DNA from: Plotosus lineatus
Lineage: Eukaryota; Chordata; Actinopteri; Siluriformes; Plotosidae
Length of the DNA stretch: 64,000 bases
Direction: 5' to 3'
Assembly (NCBI GenBank): GCA_024760905.1
Contig: CM045732.1
Coordinates: 52,892,996-52,956,995 of the forward strand
Shown here: positions 43,263-56,417 of the stretch, piece by piece
How the letters are laid out: every line of letters begins with the position of its first letter
Position numbering within the stretch: position 1 is the stretch's first letter
The notes under the pieces: model-generated
Told to the model about the DNA's origin: nothing
Databases searched by the model: none
The model's input: the letters and a program-made list of their open reading frames with translations, nothing else
Translations under genes and position numbers: made by a program

Positions 43263-46200
43263 AGTGCATAAGTATATAATATAACGTGCTTTTCCGGTAC
43301 AACACCCACAAACCCTTCTGATTTCATCCTCTTTATAACGAAGCCGAACATCTGCAAATTATTAGGTGTAGGTTCAGTAGTGAAGAGCCATGTGTGTTGT
43401 TTTTCCATTACCAGTTCATTCTGAGTGAATACAAATGTTTCCTGGTAAAAAAAACAAAACAAACCACCCTAGTTCTGAGGCTTGGTACCTTTTTTATTTC
43501 ACTGATTTTCATGTTTTTGTTTATAGTAGGGTCATTCCTAGTGGAGGTCTAGTGGCGGGGCAGTGGTGGTCTAGTGGTATAGGGTGCTGGATCGCTGGTC
43601 CAAAGGTTGGGGGTTCGAGTCCCACTCTCCACAAGGTTGTCACTGTCCTCCCCCAGTGCAGCTAACTGGGTTATCAAAGGCTGGCCATGTCTCTCACTGT
43701 CTATGGTGAGAGGCATGTAAAAGAACCATTGCTGACTTTTGTAAAAGAGTAGGCTGCAAAGCCGTCAGCGTGTTTCTGTCCCTTGCTAAAAAAAGGGTTG
43801 TGACAGGAAGGGCATCCGAGGTAAAAACCTCTGCCAAATCAAACGTGCGAGCTGTGGTGACTCCCAAGTAAAAGGTTAAAAGCCGAAAGGGGGAGAGACC
43901 CATTCCATGCCAGATTTATCTATTTAAAAAAAAATACAAGTACTCTTCTTCTTCTTCATGGTCAACCGAGCAACTTCAATACTGAAGAATGATGTTGGTG
44001 TAAGACTCGGGCTGATTTGGCCTGGTGGAGCCCATCCCTCTCCAGGTCGTAGAAACACGCTGACGGCTTTGCAGCCTACTCTTTACGAAACTCAGCAATG
44101 ATTCTTTTACATGCCTCTCACCATAGACAGTGAGAGACATGGCCGGCCTTTGATAACCCAGTTAGCTGCACTGGGGGGACAGTGATAACCTTGTGGGGAC
44201 TCGAACCCCCAAGCTTAGGATCAGTGATCCTGTGCCCTAACCACTAGACCACCATATGGTAATACTGTACCATAGTCTACATGTCTGCTGAATATGTGCA
44301 AAACAGGTCTGCTTAATTCCTAGTAGTGTCACAGAAACTAATTTTTGAAATATTGTACCCTCAAACCAAATGTTATATCTGAAAGTGAAATTTGAGCTCC
44401 CCCCCCCCCCCCCCCTTCTTCAAACGTAATATCTTCATAATAAATGCAAATAGGGACCTGAAATTTGTTATGGACAAAATTTGGAAACACTACTGAGGGA
44501 AAATAATTTAAAAAATGACATTTTATATTTTAATTTTTATACCGTCACAAATAAGGCAATTTGTCATCATGATCATCCTTCGCTTAATCCAGGGTCGGGT
44601 CGCAGGGCAGCAACCTAAGCAATGAGGTCCAGACATCCCTCTCTCTAGTCACTTTGTCCAGCTCTTCTAGGGGGACACCAGGCTTTCCCAGACCAGCCGA
44701 GAGACATAATCCCTAAAGCGCGTCCTAGGTTGACTCCGGGATCGTTTCCCCGTTGGACATGCCCTAAACACCACACCAGGGAGGCGTTCAGGAGGCATTC
44801 TGGCCAGATGCCCGAGCCACCTCAACTGGCTCCTCTCAATGCAGAGGAGCAGTGGTCCTACTCCAAGCTCCTCCCGGATGGCTGAGCATCTCACCTTATC
44901 TCTAAGGGAGAGTCTCACCACCCTGTGAAGGAAGATCATTTCAGCTGCTTGTATCCGTGATCTTGTTCTTTCAGTCTTTACCCAAACTTGTCACCATGGG
45001 TGAGGGTTGGAACGTAGAGTGACTGGTAAATTGAGAGGTTTGCCTTGCGAATTAGCTTCCTCTTCACCATGACCGACTGGTACAGGCTTCGCTTTACAGC
45101 GGAGGCTGCAGCCTGTCGATCTCCCGCTCCATCCTTCCCTCACTTGTGAACAAGATACCAAGATACTTGAACTCCTCCACTTGGGGCAGGACCTCATTCC
45201 GGACACGGAGGGCGCATTCCACTGTTTTTCCCACTGAGACCCATGTCCTCTGACTTGGAGGTGCTGATTCTCATCCCGGTTGCTTCTCATCCCAGCTGCT
45301 TCACACTGGACTGCAAATCGCTCCAATGAGAGATGGCGGTTCCAGACTGATGAAACCAAAAGGACAATGTTATCCGCAAGAAGCAGAGGCGAGGCCTGAT
45401 GGCCACCATACCAGAAATCCATCAACGACTGAGCTGCACCTAGAAATTCTGTACTTAATAATTATGAACATAATCGGTGTCAAAGGACAGTCTTGGTGCA
45501 TCCCAACCCTCACCAGAAACTAATTCGATCTGTTTTTCCCAATACGGTGATACAGTGACCAAATGGCCCGTAGCGACGGGTTCAAAACGCCGTACTCCTG
45601 GAGCGCACCCCACAACATAGCCTGAGGGATACGGTTAAAAGACTCCAAATCTACAAAACAGATGTGGACAGATTGGGCAAACTCCCATCACCCCTCCAGG
45701 ATCCTGCAGATCCTATAGAGTTGGTCGAGAGTACCACGGCCAGGACGAAAACCACATGGTTGAATCTCAGATTCAGGAGGAACAATCAGTCGGATTCTCC
45801 TCTCCAGCACCCCTCTGGGCAACGATAGTGTAGTGTGTGCAATTTGTTCATTTGTGAATTTAAAAAAAGGTAAACACACCTACTGAGAAAAATCTGCAAG
45901 AAATAATGCTTGTGTTGTACATTTCACATATAAAGGGAACTGACTTTTAGTATGAAGGAGAAAAATCATGTTGCTCAGTGTTACAACAACCTATAAATGG
46001 AACAAAAAATAAATAATTTCTTTCACATCTGACAATGTAGACATGTGCTCATGCAAAAAAAAAAAAAAAAATTCAAATCTCTCTCATGGGTATAAAATTG
46101 GGGTTGAGGGTCCTCTTTCTCAAAAATTGATTTCCGTGAAATGATTTGAGGAAAACTGTTTGGCATGTGTTCATCAAACATATGAAGGTACTGGGGGAGG

Positions 46201-49200
46201 GAGGACTTTAAACCTATGGAGTGTTACTCAGGAAGATTTTGGAAATATAATTTATTTGGCAGGGAATTTTTTAATAATTATCCAATCTAATTAGTGAAAT
46301 GATTTTTCACATTAGTGATAACATGGCAACTCAACACAGACTCATAGAAAGTGGAAAAGTCTGTGATTAAGTGCTAATTACTGAAGAAAGCTTACAATTT
46401 CAAGAGTACCTGTATATAAAATGATATTTACTAATATCTTCACACACATTGCAGGGATCATTAACACGTACAGGATTAAGTAAATGATTTCAGGAATACT
46501 TCGTGGCTGATTTTATATTATTTCCAAGAGAAGTCTCTGTATTTCATGTTTGTTTATTATGCCTGGTAAATGAATGGGCTTCTTAAAGTTGTGATGACTA
46601 CCAAAGAATGTGATCGGTCAGTACCAGCTTATCTCGCTCTACCTCTCTATTATTTGCTGAATAACTTAATCCTGCTATTAGGGTCATTGTGGGGCCGGTG
46701 GTGTAGTGGTTAGGATGCTGCTCTCATGATCGGGAGGTTGTGTGTTCGAATCCCAGTTAGACCCCCACTGTGCTAAGACTTCTGGGAAAGGTCTTAACCA
46801 CACGTGTGCCTCTGTTCACTCAGCAGTATAAATGGGTACCAGTAAAAATATACTGGGAAGGTAACCTGTGATGGACTAGCGTCCCTCGTCCAGGAGGAGT
46901 TGAACTCCTGGTTGCTTCACGCTATGAAAACCGGGGATAAGCACCGGCCTGATGAGCCACTTGGCTTGGGTATATAAAAAAAAAAATCCAACAGACTTTA
47001 CCTTTACTATTAGGTCATGGGGAGACTGTGCCCATCTTGGACAACACTGGGCAAAGGTGGGATACGACCTGAACTGCTTGCTAGACCACTGCAGGGCAAT
47101 ACACATACACACACACACACATGCACACAAAAAACCCCCATTAACACATCATATCATGTCTTTGTACTGTGGAAGAAAACTGCAGTACCCGGAGGAAACT
47201 TATGCAAGCACAAGAAGAACATGCATACACCATGCAGAAACACCCTCACTGAGCCCGGGACTCAATCTCGGGACCTTCTGGCTATGTGGCGGATGTGCTA
47301 ACCATTATGCCGCTTCCATCAATTTCTCTTGAAATTTTGACCTCATCACTTTCAGATCAGTGTTCCAAAGCCTGAATTAATTTGCTGCCCAGTTATACTC
47401 GGTAACGAAATGTACTTTTAGTGTCTATTGATTTTAAATCAACGGCCTTTTTAAAATCATGACAGTCTAGGGCTGCAGTTGTAGTAAGCAGTCATTTTGT
47501 TGAAGTAAACAGTGGCCCATGAGGAGTAAATTCACCAATGCTGTTGCTTGACAATATCTGAAATTTGAAATTAATTATTGTTTATTCAGAGGATTGGCTC
47601 TTGGTGGGGACTAAACCTGGTCACCTTCTCCTCTATAGAATCAAGAAGGATGCAGGTTGGTTGAAATTTGTTCCAGAAGTTGAAATTCTGTTGCTGTACG
47701 TTATGTATCCGTTGTATTTCATGGCTTCCTCATTGCTCACAGGTACAAACAGATTTGAGGTAACACTAGAGAAATCCAACAAGAACTTCTCCAAGAAGAT
47801 CCAACAGGTATACACTGGCTTCTCTCTAAATGACCAAAATAATTTACAGTGGTACCTTGGTTCTCGAACTTAATCCATTCCAGAAGGCTGTTCGAATTCT
47901 GATTTGTTCGAATTCCAAATCCGCTTTTCCCATTACAAATAATGTAAACGGTTTTAATCCATTCTAAGACGCTAGGAAAGTACCGTTTTTAAACATAAAG
48001 TTGTTCAAATAGTATATTAAATGTGAAAAAAAAAACAGGACAAACACACAACATTCTTAACTTATTTTGTGTCTTTTTAGTTTGTTTTTTGTTTACGTAT
48101 TTTCGAACCAGCCTCAACTTGCTTTAAAGTGGAACCCTTCAGAATTCGAGCTAGGGTCTTTTTTCACCAAATCATCATAGATTTCACGAGCTTTGCAGCA
48201 GATCACATCCTCGCTAACACTACAGGCGCTCCCCGACTTACGTTTTAGTTCGGTTCCGGATGGCCGAACGTAAGGTGAAAAAAAAAAAAAACAAAAAAAA
48301 AATTAAGTTGTCACTGTATGTTCCAGTGACGTATGACGTTCATACTGTACTATACATCCATAAATACCATTAATGTATCTCATAAAACACCCCTAAATCA
48401 ATTGTTATAAACATAATATTGTAAAATAATATCAACATTAATTTCAAATAAATTAGATTCAAGAAAATTAATTTCAAATTGATAAATTTTAATCAAATTC
48501 ACTCTTCAAATATCAGATACAGTATCAAATATCACTTTTAACATTCTCTGTGATTCGAACTGTCTGTTTGTAAATGGTTCCGATGGTCGACGGAGCCATT
48601 TGGAAGAAACGTGCAACATCCGCATATTTTTTACCAGCATCAATTTTCTTGATAACAGCATCTTTGTTTCTAACAAGATGGCTTGCCACTTTTTCTGATT
48701 ACCACTATCACTAGTAGGCTTACGCTTCTGACCAACCATACCAACCTTATGGTTACAAATGTCCGCAAAACAGTGTAAACACAAAGATCACAGAGACAAC
48801 GTCTTAAGGGTAACACATGGTGAACTGGGAAGAAGGAGGGGCACGTTCAGTCTGTCATTTGTAAACAATGGACACAGCATCATGTGTAAGTAGCGTATTA
48901 CATCAGCGTACTACGTAGGTACGTCTCGTACAACAGAGAGCACGCTAAACTCAAAATTTGACTCTTTTTTTTTTTTTTTAACGTAAAATCGCTAAATATG
49001 TAAAACGAATGAACGTAAAGCGGGGAGTGTCTGTATCTCCTGCTAATTGCTGCTCGTTTATGTATAGGAGCAGTAATTTTCCCACCTCCTCCAGCACTTG
49101 TGGTCTTTGTTTGCAGATAACCGTCAAGCTTTTCGCCATATCACTGGTTTTAACAGCCTCTTTGTTCTTCAGGATTGTGCATATCGTTGATTTAGCCATG

Positions 49201-52200
49201 CCATACTGTATTCCTTTGCAAGATCAGTAACACGCACTCCTGATTCATGCTTAGCTATCAGCTCTTTCTTAAACGCAACAGTTTTCTGCACAACTGACCT
49301 TTTCTCAGTAGCTTTCTTTGGAGACATGTTTATTAGCTAATCTAATCGAGTAAACAAAAAAAAAAACACGGTATACTGTACTTTGTAGAACAGGAGCAAG
49401 CACATTCACACACACACAGTGGTCGAGTAGAGTCAAAAGAGACTGATTTCCGGAAGTCGTACACTTTTTCTCACTCTTGGTCTCGTTTTTTCTCGTGCAT
49501 TTTCGAGTTCGACTTCCAAGAAAAAAAATCCCAGATTTTCTGATTTGTGCGAGAACCGAGGTAGTACCACTGTATTTTATAATAATGCAAAGATATGCAT
49601 TTTGTTTACATTTAATCAGTTTATTTCTAGATTTTTATTTCACTGAAGGCTTCAAGTCATGACGACTCATTCATGAAACCAGAAAGAAAAATTACACACG
49701 TTATTGAGTTAATTTCTCCCTGTATTTTAAAACTTTATCCCTGCTAGTCTTTCAAAAGCCTAGTGTGTGATGTCTCTCAGCTCAAATGTATTTTTTTTTC
49801 TGCCATCAGCTGTATGTTGTATCCCAGTACAAGATTTTGGTCAGTCTCTTGGGTAAGCCTTTCCCTTTGTTAATTACTTTTTAATATCCAAACCAGTTAC
49901 TTTTTAAGGTTTGTGGACTTTTCTCACTTAAATTGTGAAACATGTGCGTGCTATATGCATTGTGTTTAATTATCACTTTGTGGTGGCTTTTTTTTTTTTT
50001 CAGAGAATAACATCCATGTCCATGACTTGCTCACATTTCAGCAGATCACCGTGGTATCAAAGGCCAAGGGTGCAACACTCTTTTCCTGTGACTTGCAGGT
50101 GAGAGAAAAAATAAATAAATGTAATTATTATGAAGAGAATACGTAATTAAATCAATCCCGCTTGATTTTCATACTTTTATTTTTTACTTAATAAATTTGC
50201 CTCACAACAAGAAGGTGTGGGCTCGATTACCAGCTCAGATGTTTCTATATAGAGTTTGCATGTTCTTCTCTCCGGGGACTTCGGTTTCCTCCAACAGTCC
50301 AAAAACATGCACAGTCGACTAATGGGCTGTTCTGGGTGTGAGTATGAATGGTTGTGTTAGTGTTGGTCCTGTGATGGTGTGGCAAGCTGTCCAGGGTGTA
50401 CCCCGCCCTTGTCCAAAGTCGGCTGAAATGGGCGCCCGCCTCCCCGCGACCCTAATTAGGAATTATCTGTCTTAGAAAATGAATGGATGAGATTGCAAGA
50501 GAGACATGAACCAAATGAGCTAATAGTCAACATCGGTTTTTAATTTTTATTTATTTATTTATTTTTACTACACAGTAAAATTATAAGAGTCATTACTGTT
50601 GTTTGCTGTTATCCGCATTTGTCTGATATCTTATCTACACACCCCCACCGTTTTAGCAGTCCAGTTCAGGTGAAGCAAATTTGCGGATGTGTGTTGCGGT
50701 CAAGAAGAAACTCCAGCTCTATTACTGGAAGGACAGAGAGTTTCATGAATTACAGGTTTGTTGGCAACATTCAAACTCTGTACAGTTTAATTTGTATTCT
50801 TGTATATAAAGAGTTGCTTTATTTAAGAACATGTATATCCTTTTTATGTCTCAGGGAGATTTTGCAGTTCCTGATATTCCAAAGTCCATGGCTTGGTGTG
50901 AAAATTCCATATGTGTGGGTTTCAAGCGGGACTACTATCTCCTCCGGGTAGGTTGAAACCATAGAAAGGTTTTTATTATTATTGTTGTTGTTATTATTGT
51001 TGTTTTTTGTTATTGTTGTTATTATTATTGTTATCATCAATAATGCTACTACTACTACTACTAATAATAATAATAATAAAAATAATAATAACTATTGTTA
51101 TCATCATCAATAATAATTTATTATTATTATTACTACTACTACTATTATTATAATGCATATATGTAAAATGTCCAGCTCTTGGATCAGATTCATTTCACTT
51201 GTAAAGGTCTCTGGAACTGTTTTGAAGGCCAAGAAATAATTCTTCCTCATTTGTTTGGATAACTGTGGTGGTGAGCATTGTCTATTACACTCAAAAATCC
51301 AAAATTGTTAATTGTGCTTGAGGTCTGCTGATAAGGCAGTAGCATACATCAGTCACCCTTTTTATAAACGGATTCCATTCAGTGAGCATCATGAAACATC
51401 ATGCCCTGCGGATGTGGACCTTTTTTAAAGATATATTTGTGGAAACATGAAACAAAAATATAGTGCCAAAATTCCCCACAACATAACAGAAGCTCTAATA
51501 TAACAGTTATATTACACAGCATTTAATTTATCATATATATAGTTTATATGTTTTTGTAGGGCAGTGGTGGCCTAGTGGTATTGGGCGCTGGATCGCTGAT
51601 CCTATTTTTGGGGGTTCAAGTCCCACTCTCCACAGGGTTGTCACTGCACCCCCCGTGCAGCTAACTAGGTTATCAAAGGCCGGCCATGTCTCTCACTGTC
51701 TATGGTGAGAGGCATGTAAAAGAACCATTGCTGCAAAGGCTGCAAAGCTGTAAGCGTGTTTCTGTCCCTTGCTAAAGGGGTGTGTCAGGAAGGACATCCG
51801 ACGTAAAAACCTATGCCAAATCAAATGTGCGAATCAGATGATTCGCTGTGGCGACCCCTGAAAAAGGGAAAAAGTCGAAAGGAAACTACACGTTTTATAT
51901 ATTTTTATTTACGTATCTTTTTATATTCATGTTATGCAAATAATTTCCAGCGCTCATCCTAGGACACAATAAAGACACTCACATTACATTAACACCTATA
52001 TTATTATTTTTTTTCTTTCTAGATGGATGGACGTGGCTCCATTAAAGAGTTGTTCCCAACAGGGAAGCAGTTGGAGCCACTGGTTGCCCCACTAGCTGAT
52101 GGGAAGGTAGCTGTAGGTCAGGATGACCTAACTGTGGTTTTGAATGAGGAAGGAGCTTGCACTCAGAAGTGTGCCCTTAACTGGACTGACATCCCTGTTG

Positions 52201-55200
52201 CAATGGGTATGATGCAAATGTGCTAAACCTTGTTCCCTGTTCATTCATATGGGGGGGGACACTATTGTTTTTCTGTTTTCTTGTCAGTAGTAGATTTTCC
52301 CAACGTAATTCACCAATTAGCCATAAACACTATGACCACTGAAACATGCATATGCATGGAGGTCTTTTGAGAGAGACTACTAAACAAAATGTTACTGTGT
52401 AGTATATGTTAAACAGTTATTTGCCTCAGGGTCCAGTTATGTTCTTGAATTAAGTAGTGCCCTGGACATCTACCTTGTTTTTGTTATGTAATTATCGTAT
52501 TTACCAGTCGTAGTCAGGTGTAGGGATTTGAGGTTGGAATGGTAAACACTATGCATTACTGAAATGTATTATGTAAAACCCACTTCAAGCCACACTTCAC
52601 CTGTGAATGTGTTGCTTGCTCAATGTCAAATTTTTTTAAAGAAAAAAAAAAAAATCTGTTTTTAAATCACTGACACTGATGTCTTTCTGGATATGTGACT
52701 AAAAATTGCTTGGACAGACGCTCCCCAACTTACGTTTTTGTTCGGTTCCGGATGGCCAAATGCAAGTTGGAAAAAAAAAACTAAGTTGTTACTGTATGTT
52801 CCAGTGACGTATGACGTTCGTACTGTACTATACATCAATAGATACCATTGCCATATCTCATAAAACATCCCTAAATCAATTATTATAAACATAACATTCT
52901 AAAATAATATCAACTATATCAAATAATACCAACATTAATTTCAAATAAATTAAATTCAAGCAAAATAATTTCATATAGATACATTTTAATCAAATTCACT
53001 CATCAAATATCAAATACAGCATTAAATATAACCTTTAACATGCTCTGTGATGCGATCTTTCTGCTTGTAAATGGTTCCAATGGTTGACGGATGGTCACTT
53101 TACATGAAGCTTAAAACAGCCAGTCAACACTTACAATATGTGAGGCGTTCCACCGAAAGTAGTTCACTTGCTTGTGCTTGAGACACTGCGCGGGTTATCC
53201 GAACTTCCGGTCTTTCAAGTGAGTAAGGGCGCCGTTGAATACTGGTTTAGTACTCAGCCTGCACTGATGTGAATCACCAGCAGAGTGCAGAGTTCTCTTT
53301 CTTTTCTGGATTTGGATTTTTATTCATTTTACAACTCTCTTTTGCTTAACTGAGTATGCATGGTAGATTGCGCCGATCCGAGCAGATAGTTAATTCAATC
53401 TTGGGGAAAACCGGAAATTCTGGCATGTGCCCGAAAACTTGCACCCATGCTAGTAGGCTTACGCTTCTGACCAACCATATTTGCTTAGGGTTAACAAAAG
53501 TCCGCAAAACCGTGTAATCACAGAGATGACGTCTTAATACAAGGGTAACACGCAGTGAACTGGGAAGAAGCAAAGGCACGTTCAGTCTGTCGTTTGTAAA
53601 CAATGGACGCAGCGTCCTTGCGTCATTACGTCAGCGTACTACGTAGGTACGTCTCGTACTACAGAGAGCACGCTAAACTCAAAATTTGACAATTTTTTTT
53701 GTTTTTGTTTTTTTTTGAAAAAAGTAAAATCGAAAAAACGTAAAACGAATGAACGTAAGTCGGGGAGCGTCTGTAATTTAAAAATTCTGAGTATATTTTA
53801 CTGATATGCTATGTTTGTATTCATTTGCCTAACCGCTTATTCCTATTAGAGTTGTGGGGAAGCTGGAGCCTATGTCTACCAACACTGGGTGAAGGCAGGG
53901 TACACCCTAAATAGCTTGCCAGACCATCACAGGGCTCTCTCACTCACACACACACACACACACACGCATGCATGCACGCACGCACGCACGTGCACATACA
54001 TAATTATTTGCATTTAAACCTGGGGCACTTTGAAACAGCCTCATGTGCATGTCTTTTGGACTGTGCAAGGAAACCAGTGTACCCGGATGAAACCCACACA
54101 TGCACAGGGAGAACATGCAAATTTCACACAGAAGTGCTCTTGGCTTGAACCTAGGACCTTCTTGCTGTGATACAAACATGCCATTGTGTTGCCCCGAATA
54201 TGTATTTTGTCGACAAGAATAACTTGAACCCTGTTGAACTTGAGTTTGGCCTGAGCAGCTAGCAGTTGTTTAAAACACAGCTGATTGCTGGTATAGAGAC
54301 ACTAACTGAATTACCGCTGGTTACAAAGTATGGCGAGAAAAATACTATAATAAGGCATTTATTAAAATCACCCTTCTGAACAATCCAGTGTAAGCTGACC
54401 AGAATCCAAAACTCTGAGCTGATCATTTAAGTTATTTTCCAACATCCTGATCATGTAAATAAACTGATCAATCATTGCTTGTTTACATTGTTGTATGAGT
54501 AACAATAATTTACTATTTCCATCTTCTGGCTGCTGCTAACTGCTCAGACCAAGTTAGATTTTTCAGCAGTGAAATGTATTCGCCCTGAAGAAAAAAACAG
54601 GAATACAAATTATTTAAGCTGAATTATATTTGATGTAATTTCCCTTCTGAATTATGAATCATACAGAAGTGTAAGAAGTCACCAAAATGTTTTTTTTTTT
54701 TGGTCACAGTATGTGGAAAAGCTCTTTAACAATCTCTGGATCTCTCTGAAGCGTGCATCACATTGTGATTGGAGATCTGCCCATTTCTAGCTTATAATGG
54801 ATTTTCTGCCCCATGGGACTGAGGGAATTTTATATTCACGGAATGCCTCAGTGTTACTTGCAAATTCAAACATGCTTCCCAGGGTGTTTTTGTTTTTGTT
54901 TTTCTTTGCATTTCATAAATTTTTTTAACAGCCAACATTGAAAGCAGACACATTTCCACCCGTTGTATATGCTACATTATACAAGTCCATACTTGTATTA
55001 TTCCTAATGATATTCTTAATTTGTCTAATTCAATACACTGTTTTGTTTTTGCAATTTCAGAGCACCAGCCTCCTTACATTATTGCTGTGCTGCCGCGGTA
55101 CGTGGAGATTCGCACCTTTGAACCAAGGTTGTTGGTGCAGAGTGTAGAGTTACAAAGGCCACGCTTCATCACCTCTGCAGGGTAAGACATTTAGGGTGTG

Positions 55201-56386
55201 TTCATATGAGAATCTCCATCTCGCATGCTTTCAGTCCGTGTCTCACTTGAAAATCTGGAGTCATAGAGGCACAATGTACAATGTGGTGATGTAACCATAA
55301 GATTAGCACACTAATCAATCTCTGCATGGTAAGCCTACCTCTAACTGTAAACATCGAAATTAATTGGAAATTAAATGTAAAAGAACAGCAAATTACATGT
55401 TATATAGGTTTACTAGTGCTAATTAGTGCTAATTTTTGTACAGTCGGCCCTCTACTTATGAAATTAATCCGTTCCAGTGCCTTTTTCGTAACCTGGAGTT
55501 TTCGTAAATAGAGGTGCATTTTACATGTAAAATGTGTGATTCGTTCCAAGGCTCCTAATACTACCCCATTTCTTTTTCTTTCTTCTTTTCGGCTTTTTCC
55601 CTTTTCTCGGGAGTCGCCACAGCGAATCATCTAATTCGCACATTTGATTTGGCATAGGTTTTTACGTCGGATGCCGTTCCTGACACATTAGCAAGGGACA
55701 GAAACACTCTGACGGCTTTGCAGCTACTCTTTACAAAAGTCAGCAATGGTTCTTTTACATGAACCTCTCACCATAGACAGTGAGAGACATGGCCAGCCAT
55801 TGATAACCCAGTTAGCTGCACTGGAGAGCCAGTGACAACCTTGTGGAGGGTGGGACTCAAACCCCAAACCTTAGGATCAGAGATCCAGCGCCCTATACCA
55901 CTAGGGCACCACTGCGGCTTTTAACGTTACTATTTATAGAAAATATTTACGTTTTAAATTAGCTGCACTTTATCAGTATTTTTAAACGTGAAACGACTAT
56001 TAGGGGAGAAACACTTTGCCAAACATGTTCAGATGGGGATCCGGCTTGGACAATCAAGCACCGTCAAAACTGAAAGGTCGCCAGTAATGATCCCATAATA
56101 ATATATTCCATAATAATATCCATATTCATGCAACACTAAGCTATAAAATTCATGCATAGGAAACAATTAAGTTATTTATTTACACATTCATACAGAATTT
56201 CTTGTATATTTCATGAACTTCATTCGGTGGTTCTATCACTTCTGTGCTCAGCGGAGCTGTGCTGTTACTGTCCTCGAGTCGTACTCGTCGGGCGATTAGA
56301 CTTGGACTAAACAGCTGTGGGCGGGCGTGGAGATTTGGGTTTAAACATCCGCTTGTTACAGTTCAGCATCAAATTATTGAATCTTG

Positions 56387-56417
<31 letters not shown>

